This document shows, piece after piece, positions 15,746-22,410 of a stretch of DNA of 30,115 nucleotides. Position 1 is the stretch's first letter; each line of letters begins with the position of its first letter. Both the position numbers and the translations under genes were made by a program. Source of the stretch: Pseudomonadota bacterium (lineage in GTDB: Bacteria; Pseudomonadota; Alphaproteobacteria; Sphingomonadales; Sphingomonadaceae); contig JAEWIL010000145.1 in NCBI GenBank assembly GCA_023387085.1, forward strand, positions 1 to 30,115, read 5' to 3'. The notes beneath the pieces were generated by a model. That model ran no database searches and was not told where the DNA came from. It was given only the letters and a program-made list of their open reading frames with translations.

Positions 15746-15791
15746 TTGGCGGCGCATGGGGGCCGCATGGGCGGTGTCGTTGCGCCGCCAA
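15746..15791. repeat. Inverted repeat between mipZ and panC
   Basis: Perfect 11-bp arms ttggcggcgca (15746-15756) and tgcgccgccaa (15781-15791) flank a 24-base spacer in the 84-base divergent region. The right arm ends four bases before the cggagg ribosome-binding site of panC. It could be an operator or a hairpin in the panC leader. Confidence 0.75.
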
Positions 15792-15810
15792 TATCGGAGG
15801 GCGAGCGAGC

Positions 15811-16650
15811 GTGCAAATCATCCGTGACATCGCGATGCTGCGCCGTGCCGTTTCGGCACTCCAGCAGGGCGGCAAGAGCGTCGCGCTCGTCCCGACGATG
15901 GGGGCACTTCACGACGGCCATCTGTCGCTCGTCCGAATGGGCAAGCGGGTCGCCGACCAAGTCGTCGTGTCGATCTTCGTCAATCCGACCCAGTTCGGAC
16001 CGAACGAGGACTTCGCCGCCTATCCACGCGACGAGGCGCGCGACGCGGCGCTGCTTGCGCAGGAAGGTGTCGCGCTGCTGTGGGCGCCCGACGTCGCGAC
16101 GATGTATCCATCCGGGCATTCCACGCATATCGAGGTCGCCGAACTGGGTGCCGATTATTGTGGCGCGGCGCGCCCCGGCCATTTCGACGGCGTCGCGACC
16201 GTGGTGTCGAAGCTGTTCAACCAGGTCGGCGCCGACGTCGCGATCTTCGGCGAAAAGGACTGGCAGCAGCTTGCGATCATCCGCCGCATGGCGCGCGATC
16301 TCGATTTCGCGATCGACATATTGGGCGCGCCGATCGCGCGCGATGCCGACGGCCTCGCGCTGTCGTCGCGCAATGCCTATCTGTCGAAGGAACAGCGCGC
16401 CGCGGCCGTCGCCTTTCCGAACGCCTTGAAGGCCGCGGCACAGGCGATCGCGAACGGGGCCGGCGTCGCCGGCGCGCTCGCCACCGCGGAGGCGGAGATC
16501 GTCAGGGGCGGCTTCGACAGCGTCGATTATGTCGCGCTCGCCGATGCCGACAGCCTTGAAAGGCTGACCGAATTTCGGAAGCCCGCGCGGCTGCTAGCCG
16601 CCGCCCGAATGGGAAAAACGCGTCTGATCGACAATCTTGCGGTCGGTTGA
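15811..16650 (+). CDS. panC: Pantothenate synthetase
   Basis: PanC joins pantoate and beta-alanine with ATP to make pantothenate, the precursor of coenzyme A. The 279 residues match the family. The HIGH-like motif is PTMGALHDGHLSLV (His34 and His37), the pantoate/beta-alanine region is FVNPTQFGPNEDFAAYPR, FGEKDWQQL is conserved, and the KMSKS-like loop is DGLALSSRNAYLS. The start is GTG at 15811 with cggagg at 15795-15800; the frame is open for 900 bases further upstream but that part lies across mipZ and is not family-like. panB and panD are not adjacent. The gene is divergent from mipZ and is followed by a small Sel1-repeat gene after 141 bases. Confidence 0.95.
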   Translation: MQIIRDIAMLRRAVSALQQGGKSVALVPTMGALHDGHLSLVRMGKRVADQVVVSIFVNPTQFGPNEDFAAYPRDEARDAALLAQEGVALLWAPDVATMYPSGHSTHIEVAELGADYCGAARPGHFDGVATVVSKLFNQVGADVAIFGEKDWQQLAIIRRMARDLDFAIDILGAPIARDADGLALSSRNAYLSKEQRAAAVAFPNALKAAAQAIANGAGVAGALATAEAEIVRGGFDSVDYVALADADSLERLTEFRKPARLLAAARMGKTRLIDNLAVG

Positions 16651-16715
16651 TTAACGTCGGAAACGGCGGATTCCCGTACAATTCCGACTATTTCCACAAA
16701 AAAGTCCGGCCATCG

Positions 16716-16731
16716 TTAACGTTTTGTTGAC
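16716..16731 (+). promoter_or_regulatory. CtrA-like binding site upstream of the Sel1-repeat gene
   Basis: TTAA (16716-16719), seven bases, then TTGAC (16727-16731) differs at one position from the alphaproteobacterial CtrA consensus TTAA-N7-TTAAC. It lies 60 bases ahead of the small Sel1-repeat gene, in an AT-rich intergenic stretch. The TTGAC could instead be a -35 box; both may be true, as CtrA sites often overlap -35 elements. Confidence 0.45.
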
Positions 16732-16791
16732 CATAAACCGCAAATTTGGACCCCGAGGTCTCCATGTGGGGTGGAGGCAAAGGGGGTTATC

Positions 16792-17106
16792 ATGGCGAAC
16801 AGTCTGAAGTCTGCCCAATATCTGATCGAAAGCCGTCTGCTCGACGCAGCGCGCGGCGACGCCAATGCCTATTTCGATCTGGGCATAGCCTTTTCGACCG
16901 GCACCGGCGGGGTCGATGTCGACCTGATCCAGGCGCATAAATGGTTCAATCTGGCCGCGCTCGGCGGTAATGTCGAAGGCCAGCAGTGTCGCGCCGACCT
17001 GTCGGACGAAATGTCACGCGACGAGATCGCCGAAGCGCAGCGCCAAGCGCGCGCCTGGCTCGACGAGACCGCCCGGCGCCCGGCCGCGCGGCGCTTTGCG
17101 GCCTGA
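16792..17106 (+). CDS. Small Sel1-repeat protein
   Basis: A 104-residue protein containing one clear Sel1-like (TPR-type) repeat: GDANAYFDLGIAFSTGTGG followed by QAHKWFNLAALGGNVEG. Such repeats form helical hairpins that mediate protein contacts. No signal peptide, membrane helix or enzyme motif is visible, and the C-terminal half is a charged helix ending in arginines and alanines. The ATG at 16792 with a GGGGG site six bases upstream is preferred over an in-frame GTG at 16771. The CtrA-like site upstream suggests cell-cycle or motility control, but the partner is unknown. It converges with the FemAB-like gene, with a palindromic repeat between. Confidence 0.8.
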   Translation: MANSLKSAQYLIESRLLDAARGDANAYFDLGIAFSTGTGGVDVDLIQAHKWFNLAALGGNVEGQQCRADLSDEMSRDEIAEAQRQARAWLDETARRPAARRFAA

Positions 17107-17126
17107 TCTTTCGAAAGTTGCTTCAT

Positions 17127-17193
17127 CGTCATGCCGGGCTTGATCCGGCATCCACCAGCGGCAACTGAACCCCCGGATCGAGTCCGGGGTGAC
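17127..17193. repeat. Palindromic intergenic repeat, copy 2
   Basis: Same element as at 11015-11087 and in the same orientation. It begins cgtcatgccgggcttgatcc and ends ccccggatcgagtccggggt plus gac. Each end can form its own hairpin (tgccgg...ccggca and ccccgga...tccgggg), and the two halves pair with a few mismatches. The central spacer differs in sequence from copy 1. It sits between the convergent Sel1 and FemAB-like genes, 11 bases past the FemAB-like stop, where it could act as a bidirectional terminator. Confidence 0.8.
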
Positions 17194-17204
17194 AGAGGAG
17201 CGAG

Positions 17205-18356
17205 CTATTCTCGGCGCTTGAACGGCGTCTGCCCTTCCAGCCATTCCATCTCGACTTCTTCGGCGCGGCGTTCCTGTTCCAGAAAGTCCGCGACCGCGCG
17301 GCGAAAGCCCGGATCGGCGATGAAATGCGCCGACCAGGTCGCGACGGGGCCGTAACCGCGCGCCAGCTTGTGTCCGCCCTGTGCGCCGGCCTCGACGCGG
17401 GCGAGGCCGCGCGCGATCGCAATGTCGATCGCGCGATAATAGCATAGTTCGAAATGCAGATAGGGGATCTCGGCGAGGCATCCCCAATAGCGGCCATAGA
17501 GCGTATCGGCGCCAAGGAAGTGCAGCGCGCCCGCGACCGGACGGTCGGCATCGTCATAGGCGATGAGCAGGATGATCCGGTCCGCCATGCGCTCGCCCAT
17601 CAGGTCGAACGCTGTGCGCGTCAGATAGGGATGCCCCCATTTGCGCGCGCCGGTGTCCTGATAGAAAAGCCACATCGCGTCCCAATGCTCGGGACGGATC
17701 GTATCGCCGGCCAATTCCTCGATCCGCAGGCCCTCAACCGCGCGCAGCCGTTCCTTGCGAAGCTGCTTGCGCTTTTGCGCATTCAACGTGGCGAGAAAAT
17801 CGTCGAAGCTGCCGTAGCCTGCATTGGCGAAATGGAACTGGATATCACGGCGGACGAGCCACCCGGCTTCCTCGAACAAGCGCATCTGTTCGGGCGCGAC
17901 AAAGGTCGCGTGCGCCGACGACAATTGATTCTGCCGCACGACCGCCTCGGCGGCGCGAAGCAGCAACAGCGCGTCGGCCTTGTCGTTTGCCAGCAGGCGC
18001 GGCCCGGGCACCGGCGTGAAGGGCGCCGCGATCTGCAGCTTGGGATAATAGTCGCCGCCCGCGCGCGCCCAGGCGTCCGCCCAAGCATGATCGAAGACAT
18101 ATTCGCCCTGGCTGTGCGATTTGAGATAGGCGGGCGCGGCCGCCACGAGCGCGCCGTCCGCATCCTCGACGAGCAGCGGCGCTGCCTGCCAGCCGGTGCC
18201 CGCCCCGACGCTGCCCGAATCCTCGAGCAAAGACAGGAAGGCATGACCGACGAAGGGATTGCCGCCGTCGTGAAGCGCGTCCCACGCCGCCGCATCGATC
18301 GCGGCGACGCTGGTCCCGAGCGAGATCGTCCGTGCGGGCTGGTCGGCTTCGGCCAC
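17205..18356 (-). CDS. FemAB-like/GNAT-fold acyltransferase (DUF482 type)
   Basis: A 383-residue protein of the FemAB-like family (peptidogalycan biosynthesis/recognition, formerly DUF482), with two GNAT-like folds. Family landmarks are NPFVGHAFLSLLEDSGSVG near the N-terminus, YLKSHSQGEYVFDHAWADA, NAQKRKQLRKER, FYQDTGARKWGHPYLTR, GRYWGCLAEIPYLHFELCYY and a C-terminal VEAGAQGGHKLARGY. The substrate is not known; relatives transfer amino acids or acyl groups to cell-wall or small-molecule acceptors. The start is GTG at 18356 with aagga five bases upstream, which overlaps the stop region of the RidA-like gene. It is the last gene of a DUF3572-HAD-RidA-FemAB operon and is followed by repeat copy 2. 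Confidence 0.85.
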   Translation of the reverse strand: MAEADQPARTISLGTSVAAIDAAAWDALHDGGNPFVGHAFLSLLEDSGSVGAGTGWQAAPLLVEDADGALVAAAPAYLKSHSQGEYVFDHAWADAWARAGGDYYPKLQIAAPFTPVPGPRLLANDKADALLLLRAAEAVVRQNQLSSAHATFVAPEQMRLFEEAGWLVRRDIQFHFANAGYGSFDDFLATLNAQKRKQLRKERLRAVEGLRIEELAGDTIRPEHWDAMWLFYQDTGARKWGHPYLTRTAFDLMGERMADRIILLIAYDDADRPVAGALHFLGADTLYGRYWGCLAEIPYLHFELCYYRAIDIAIARGLARVEAGAQGGHKLARGYGPVATWSAHFIADPGFRRAVADFLEQERRAEEVEMEWLEGQTPFKRRE

Positions 18357-18364
18357 CGGAGTCC

Positions 18365-18832
18365 TTAGGCGGGCTTCACCGCGACGATCGCATCGGCCTC
18401 GACCGCCGCGCCGAGCGGCAGCACCGCGACGCCGACCGCGGCGCGCGCGTGGCGGCCCGCCTCGCCGAACAGCGATTCGAACAGCTCCGACGCGCCATTG
18501 GCGACCTTCGCCTGGTCGGTGAAGGCGGGTGCGCTGTTGACGAATACGCCGAGCTTCACGACGCGCTCGACGCGCGACCAGTCGCCGCCCAGCGCCTGCC
18601 CGATCTGCGCGACGAGCATCAGCGCGCAGCGGCGCGCGGCGTCATAGCCGCTCGCGACATCGGTATCGTCGCCGAGCCGGCCGGTCACGACCTGCCCGTC
18701 GCGGAACGGAAGCTGGCCACTGATGTAGAGAAGGCCGCCATGCTCGACGGCGGGCACATAGGCGGCGACCGGCGCGGCGGGCTTCGGCAGTTCGAGGCCG
18801 AGGTCGGCGAGCTTGGCGGCGATATTGGACAT
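18365..18832 (-). CDS. RidA family protein (YjgF/YER057c/UK114)
   Basis: RidA-type proteins deaminate reactive enamine/imine intermediates made by PLP enzymes, although several subfamilies have other or unknown roles. The 155 residues match the longer RidA-like subgroup and begin MSNIAAKLADLGLELPKP. Conserved elements are GLLYISGQLPFRDG, a GYDAARRCALMLVAQIGQALGG helix region in which the cysteine lies, VVKLGVFVNS, and HARAAVGVAVLPLGAAVEADAI. The last of these replaces the RxxV..LP...VE pattern, with the Arg kept. The ATG at 18832 has aaggaacg upstream. It lies ten bases after the HAD gene and eight bases before the FemAB-like gene, so all are one transcript. Confidence 0.87.
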   Translation of the reverse strand: MSNIAAKLADLGLELPKPAAPVAAYVPAVEHGGLLYISGQLPFRDGQVVTGRLGDDTDVASGYDAARRCALMLVAQIGQALGGDWSRVERVVKLGVFVNSAPAFTDQAKVANGASELFESLFGEAGRHARAAVGVAVLPLGAAVEADAIVAVKPA

Positions 18833-18842
18833 GATCGTTCCT

Positions 18843-19496
18843 TTATACAAGTTCGATGACGGGAGCCGGATTATTTTCGGCGAGCCGCGCCAATATCCAG
18901 TCCTGCGCAGCCTTCCAATCGTCGATTCGCGCATGGGCATGTTTGGCTGGGCGCACCTTGTCGGCGATCGCGGGCTCGCCGACCAAATGGAGCCGCCAGA
19001 CATCGGGCGCCTCGATCGCGACCGAATGATGGTGATTTGGCAGATCGTCGATGAATATGGCGACCGAAGGTTCGCGCTCCTCGATCAGCGCGCGCACGGG
19101 CTCGCCCTTGCCGCCGCGGCTGCCGATCACCGGCGCGTGGAAACCCAGCGCGGCGAGCTGCTCGCTTCGCGCTGCCTGATGGTCGGGGCCGACGTTGGTG
19201 AGCACGACGATGTCGGCATGCTCGCCGATCGCCGTCATCGCCGCGATCGCGCCGGGAATTTCGGTCTGCCGCCCCATCTCGGCGCGGAAGAAACCGTCGA
19301 GCAGCGGCCAGACCTCGGCGGCTTCGAGCGGCGTGCCGCATTCTTTTCGCTTCAGCGCGCCCGCGAAGCTCGCATCCTCCATGCGGAAGATCACGCCATG
19401 CGCCTCGTCGACCCACTGCGCGAAGGGGACGACCATGTGCATCAGCACCTCGTCGCAATCGGTGATGACCAGGGGGCGGGAGGGCGGGCGGGTCAT
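18843..19496 (-). CDS. HAD-superfamily hydrolase
   Basis: A 217-residue HAD protein with motif I ITDCDEVL (Asp13 and Asp15, the full DxD), motif II VLTNV, a likely motif III Lys in GGKGEP and motif IV FIDDLPNHHHS. The intact DxD suggests a phosphatase. The histidine-rich run after motif IV is unusual. A cap region with aromatic and charged residues (about 20-90) sits between motifs I and II. The ATG at 19496 overlaps the DUF3572 stop by four bases (ATGA), and RidA follows after ten bases. The substrate is unknown; its place next to RidA suggests a metabolite repair role, which is inference only. Confidence 0.82.
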   Translation of the reverse strand: MTRPPSRPLVITDCDEVLMHMVVPFAQWVDEAHGVIFRMEDASFAGALKRKECGTPLEAAEVWPLLDGFFRAEMGRQTEIPGAIAAMTAIGEHADIVVLTNVGPDHQAARSEQLAALGFHAPVIGSRGGKGEPVRALIEEREPSVAIFIDDLPNHHHSVAIEAPDVWRLHLVGEPAIADKVRPAKHAHARIDDWKAAQDWILARLAENNPAPVIELV

Positions 19497-19783
19497 GCGT
19501 CTATCCTTTGGTTTCCTTCGAGGCGCGCCGCGGCGGCTGCGATGGCTTCGGGTTTGATATCGAGGGCCTCGGCACAGGCGAGCAGATCGGCCTCATAGGC
19601 GGTGAGGAATGACAATATCGCGGCGAGCGTCGCACGCTGGCTGATCGAGGCGCGGAGCGAATCGGGGTCGAGCCCGGTCATGCCGAGCAGCCGTTCGGCG
19701 CGCGGCTCGTCGCCGAGGATCCAGCCAAGCGCGTGGAGCGCCAGCGCCGCGTCATCTTCCAGCAAGCGTCGATTTCCCTTCAC
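19493..19783 (-). CDS. DUF3572 family protein
   Basis: A small all-helical protein of about 96 residues, matching DUF3572, a family of short alphaproteobacterial proteins without known function. Landmarks are ALALHALGWILGDEPRAERLLGMTGLDP in the first half and FLTAYEADLLACAEAL near the end. The start is taken as GTG at 19783 (GTG AAG GGA AAT), which gives the usual KGNRR beginning; no strong ribosome-binding site is seen. The frame is open further upstream across divK but without family-like sequence. It is divergent from divK by 72 bases and overlaps the HAD gene by four bases. Confidence 0.8.
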   Translation of the reverse strand: MKGNRRLLEDDAALALHALGWILGDEPRAERLLGMTGLDPDSLRASISQRATLAAILSFLTAYEADLLACAEALDIKPEAIAAAAARLEGNQRIDA

Positions 19784-19806
19784 CGCGATGCAATTGTGTC
19801 GAGCGA

Positions 19807-19823
19807 CCGATTCGCCTAATCGG
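19807..19823. promoter_or_regulatory. Inverted repeat with a GANTC site in the DUF3572-divK divergent region
   Basis: CCGATT-N5-AATCGG is a perfect 6-bp inverted repeat in the 72-base divergent region and contains a GATTC (19809-19813), the GANTC target of the cell-cycle methylase CcrM. A tacaat -10-like sequence (19832-19837) follows on the plus strand. An operator or methylation-sensed promoter is possible but unproven. Confidence 0.35.
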
Positions 19824-19855
19824 GCCGCGCATACAATGTGGGGAAGACAAGTCAC

Positions 19856-20218
19856 ATGGGCAAGACCATCCTGGTCGTCGAGGATAACGAGCTGAACCTC
19901 CGCCTGTTCTGCGACCTGCTCAACGCCCATGGCTATCAGGCGCATCCGGTGCGCGACGGGCGCGACGCGCTGGCAAAGGCGCGCGAGGTGTCGCCCGACC
20001 TGATCATCATGGATATCCAGCTGCCGCACGTCAGCGGACTCGATCTGATCGGCCAGATGAAGGCCGACCTCAGCTTGCGCGCCGTGCCGATCATGGCGGT
20101 GACCGCCTACGCGGGAAAGGGCGACGAGGAACAGATCCGCGCCGCCGGAGCCGAAGCCTATGTTTCGAAGCCGATTTCGGTGATCAAGTTCATCGAAAGC
20201 GTCGGCGCCTTCGCCTGA
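19856..20218 (+). CDS. divK: Single-domain response regulator DivK
   Basis: DivK is a stand-alone receiver that, when phosphorylated by DivJ and dephosphorylated by PleC, steers the CckA-CtrA cell-cycle pathway. The 120 residues form one receiver domain with the acidic pocket VVEDNELN (Glu9, Asp10), phosphoacceptor Asp53 in IIMDIQLP, Thr83 in AVTAYAGKGDEE and Lys105 in YVSKPIS. The Asp position and the DNELN and GKGDE motifs match Caulobacter DivK. The ATG at 19856 gives MGKTILVVEDN; an in-frame GTG six codons earlier is possible but adds non-family residues. No output domain is present and pleD does not follow. The 116 bases after the gene hold no clear terminator. Confidence 0.92.
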   Translation: MGKTILVVEDNELNLRLFCDLLNAHGYQAHPVRDGRDALAKAREVSPDLIIMDIQLPHVSGLDLIGQMKADLSLRAVPIMAVTAYAGKGDEEQIRAAGAEAYVSKPISVIKFIESVGAFA

Positions 20219-20334
20219 CGCCCTCGACAACGATTCGACGGGGCAGCGCGCGGCCGACCGGTTTGGACTGATTGCTACTATTGTCAGCATGACAGCTTTG
20301 GAAGCAGCTCCCGACCCCCAAGCCGCCCTTCGGG

Positions 20335-20847
20335 CTATCCCCGGCAATCCTCGATCACGCGGCCGATTTCCGACTGCACCGGCAGGGTCAGCGCACCGCT
20401 GGGCGATTCAAGGGCGAAGCGGCCGCGGCTGAACGCAATGCGGTCGAGGCGGACGTCGCGACTCGGTACCGTCGCGCTGCCGCCTTCGAAGCGGATCTGG
20501 TCGGTGCCGGCGCTGGTGCGCAGTGCGACATTGCCGTCGAGCGCCGAGGTCAGGCGGATCCCGCCGCCGGCGCAGCTCATCGTCAGCAACGGATTTGCGC
20601 TGCCGCTCGGGGCGAAAGTCGCGGTGCGGCTGCCCGCGTCATAGCGCCATCCGCCAGGATCGACCGCGCGGTCCTCCCAACTCTTGCCCGGTGTCGGCAA
20701 AGGGGCTGGTGCCGGAGCGGGCGTGGGGGCGGGGCGGGGTGGCGGCGCGGTTGGCGTCGGCACCGCGGCACAGCCAGCCATCAGCAGCGCCATCGCAGCG
20801 CCAACCGCACAGTTCGCTTTGTTACGACCGAAAATTCGCCCGCTCAA
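20335..20847 (-). CDS. Proline-rich lipoprotein of unknown function
   Basis: A predicted lipoprotein of 170 residues if it starts at TTG 20847, the only in-frame start near a proper n-region (SGRIFGRNK). A hydrophobic stretch and the lipobox LMAGC with Cys26 follow, so it would be lipidated and attached to a membrane. Next comes a proline/alanine linker of about 25 residues and then a beta-rich domain of about 110 residues with two cysteines (TMSCAGG and the final EDCRG). That domain starts KSWEDRAVDPGGWRYD. I recognise no family. It lies 11 bases after the nitroreductase-like gene and is the last gene of the long MoxR/DUF58 operon. The start codon is uncertain: an internal ATG would leave too short a signal. 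Confidence 0.7.
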   Translation of the reverse strand: MSGRIFGRNKANCAVGAAMALLMAGCAAVPTPTAPPPRPAPTPAPAPAPLPTPGKSWEDRAVDPGGWRYDAGSRTATFAPSGSANPLLTMSCAGGGIRLTSALDGNVALRTSAGTDQIRFEGGSATVPSRDVRLDRIAFSRGRFALESPSGALTLPVQSEIGRVIEDCRG

Positions 20848-20858
20848 AATCCCGACTT

Positions 20859-21554
20859 TCAGAAACCTCGCCAATCGATCACCTCGTCCAGTTCCACGCG
20901 CGGCACGGGCCACTGATTCACCGCCTCCGCTTCGTCGGCGTAGCCGATCGCGAGACCCGTGAACAATATCTGGTCCTCGCCGAGGGCCAGCGTCTCGCGC
21001 ACGGTGGCGCCGTACATCGCCCAGCATTCTTGCGGGCAACTGGCGAGGCCGTGCTCGACGAGCAACAGCATCACCGACTGCAGCCACATGCCCATGTCGG
21101 CCCATTGCGGCGGTCCCATGATGCGCGAGCAGTGGAGGAAAAGCATCACCGGTGCGCCGAAACCCCGGTAATTTTCCATGAACCGAGCGAGGCGCGCCGG
21201 CTTGTCTTCGCGCGGGATGCCCAGCGAGGCGTAGAGTGCTTCGCCGACGCCGAAGCGGCGGCTTTCCCAAGGATCGGTCAGCCCCTTAGGGTAAATGTCA
21301 TATTCGGGTTGATAGCCGTCGCGCCCCATCGCGATCCGCGCCGCGACGGCATCCTTGACCCGCTGCCACGGCTCGCCCGTCACCAGCGTCACCTGCCAGG
21401 GCTGGAGGTTGCCTCCCGAAGGCGCGCGCTGCGCGGCGGCGAAAATCTGGCGAAGCACGGCCGGATCGACGGCGCGATCGGTAAAGGCGCGGACCGACCG
21501 GCGCCGGTGCAGGGCGTCCGCGACCGAGCAGGGAAGAGCGTCACTCGTTGGCAT
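20859..21554 (-). CDS. Nitroreductase-family flavoprotein
   Basis: A 231-residue member of the FMN-dependent nitroreductase fold. Its landmarks are the N-terminal RRSVRAFTDR that binds FMN phosphate, APSGGNLQPW (44-53), a middle GAPVMLFLHC strand, a WLQSVMLLLVEHGLASCPQ helix and the C-terminal TGLAIGYADE. These enzymes reduce nitro groups, quinones or enones with NAD(P)H, or do other flavin chemistry; the substrate is not evident. No signal peptide is seen, so it is cytoplasmic. The ATG at 21554 overlaps the RDD gene by 14 bases, so the gene is translated with the membrane operon although its chemistry looks unrelated. A lipoprotein gene follows after 11 bases. Confidence 0.88.
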   Translation of the reverse strand: MPTSDALPCSVADALHRRRSVRAFTDRAVDPAVLRQIFAAAQRAPSGGNLQPWQVTLVTGEPWQRVKDAVAARIAMGRDGYQPEYDIYPKGLTDPWESRRFGVGEALYASLGIPREDKPARLARFMENYRGFGAPVMLFLHCSRIMGPPQWADMGMWLQSVMLLLVEHGLASCPQECWAMYGATVRETLALGEDQILFTGLAIGYADEAEAVNQWPVPRVELDEVIDWRGF

Positions 21555-22410
21555 ATTTATCCTCTCGTCGTTTCCCGAACAGCAAGCCGCGTTCGAGCCG
21601 GGCCTTGAGCTGCCGATAATAGCTTAGCAGGAAGACGTCATCCTCTTCGGCGACGGGGCGGCCGATCTTGCCGCGAATCGTGTCGGCGACCTCGCGCATC
21701 GCGCGCGGGTCGCGGGTGCGGAGAATGCGTTCGAGTTCCTGCAGTTCGAAAATTCCATAGACCGAAAGCTCGGCGTCGCTGAACGTCATTGCCGTGGCCG
21801 CGGGCTGACTCGCGACGATATCGCTATCGAGCTTCGCGCGCTGCGCCATCACCACCCAGGTGCCCGAGATCAGGTCGCCCATCCGCATCCGGTCGCGGTT
21901 GAACAGCAGGAACAGGCTGAGCGTCAGCGACCAGATCACCCCGGCGAGGATCGTCCAGCTCGACACCATATCCTCGGCCGCGCCGATACCGAGCATCATC
22001 AACGGCAGAAACAGCTCGAGTTCGCGGATCAGGTTGCGCGCGACGACCGCGTCGGCGGTGAGCCGCCCGCCATCGCGCGCGACGACCCGAATACCCATCA
22101 GCCGTTTGCCAGGCGTCGCGGCGCGCGCACCAAGCTCGAAGCCGATGAACCAGAAGGTTCTGAGCACGAAGGCGCCGAGCATCCACACGACGACCGCCAC
22201 GTCGCTTTTCACCGCGACCCCGATCCAGAGCATCAGGAGGGTGAAGAGGAGCAGAATCAGGTTGATGAGGACGAGATCGACGATCAGCGCGCCGAGTCGG
22301 AGCCCCGAACTCGCGATGCGGAGTTGCAGATCGACGCCCTCCGGCGTCACGAATTCGCGGAGCTTCTTTGCCTGCGCCAACCGCAGCTTGGAACTGGCGG
22401 TCGCCGTCAT
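21541..22410 (-). CDS. RDD family membrane protein with cytoplasmic C-terminal extension
   Basis: A 289-residue membrane protein. The RDD domain covers about residues 35-190 with the namesake Arg (LRLGALIVD), Asp45 and a late Asp in MRMGDLISGTWVV, plus GARAATPGKRLMGIRVV between helices. There are about four hydrophobic segments (40-63, 72-92, 130-148, 155-171). A soluble, charged tail of about 95 residues follows, unusual for short RDD proteins but common in MoxR/DUF58 operons as I recall. RDD proteins are poorly understood and some may transport ions. The ATG at 22410 overlaps the SpoIIM-like stop by four bases (ATGA). An upstream extension exists but overlaps SpoIIM extensively. Confidence 0.85.
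   Translation of the reverse strand: MTATASSKLRLAQAKKLREFVTPEGVDLQLRIASSGLRLGALIVDLVLINLILLLFTLLMLWIGVAVKSDVAVVVWMLGAFVLRTFWFIGFELGARAATPGKRLMGIRVVARDGGRLTADAVVARNLIRELELFLPLMMLGIGAAEDMVSSWTILAGVIWSLTLSLFLLFNRDRMRMGDLISGTWVVMAQRAKLDSDIVASQPAATAMTFSDAELSVYGIFELQELERILRTRDPRAMREVADTIRGKIGRPVAEEDDVFLLSYYRQLKARLERGLLFGKRREDKYANE

Noticed and set aside
16656..16688. Hairpin gtcggaa...ttccgac after panC as a terminator
   Set aside because: Only seven base pairs, a 19-base loop and no T-run after it.
20282..20300. Short dyad tgtca-gca-tgaca after divK
   Set aside because: Only 5-bp arms in a region without gene starts; likely chance and not a terminator because no T-run follows.
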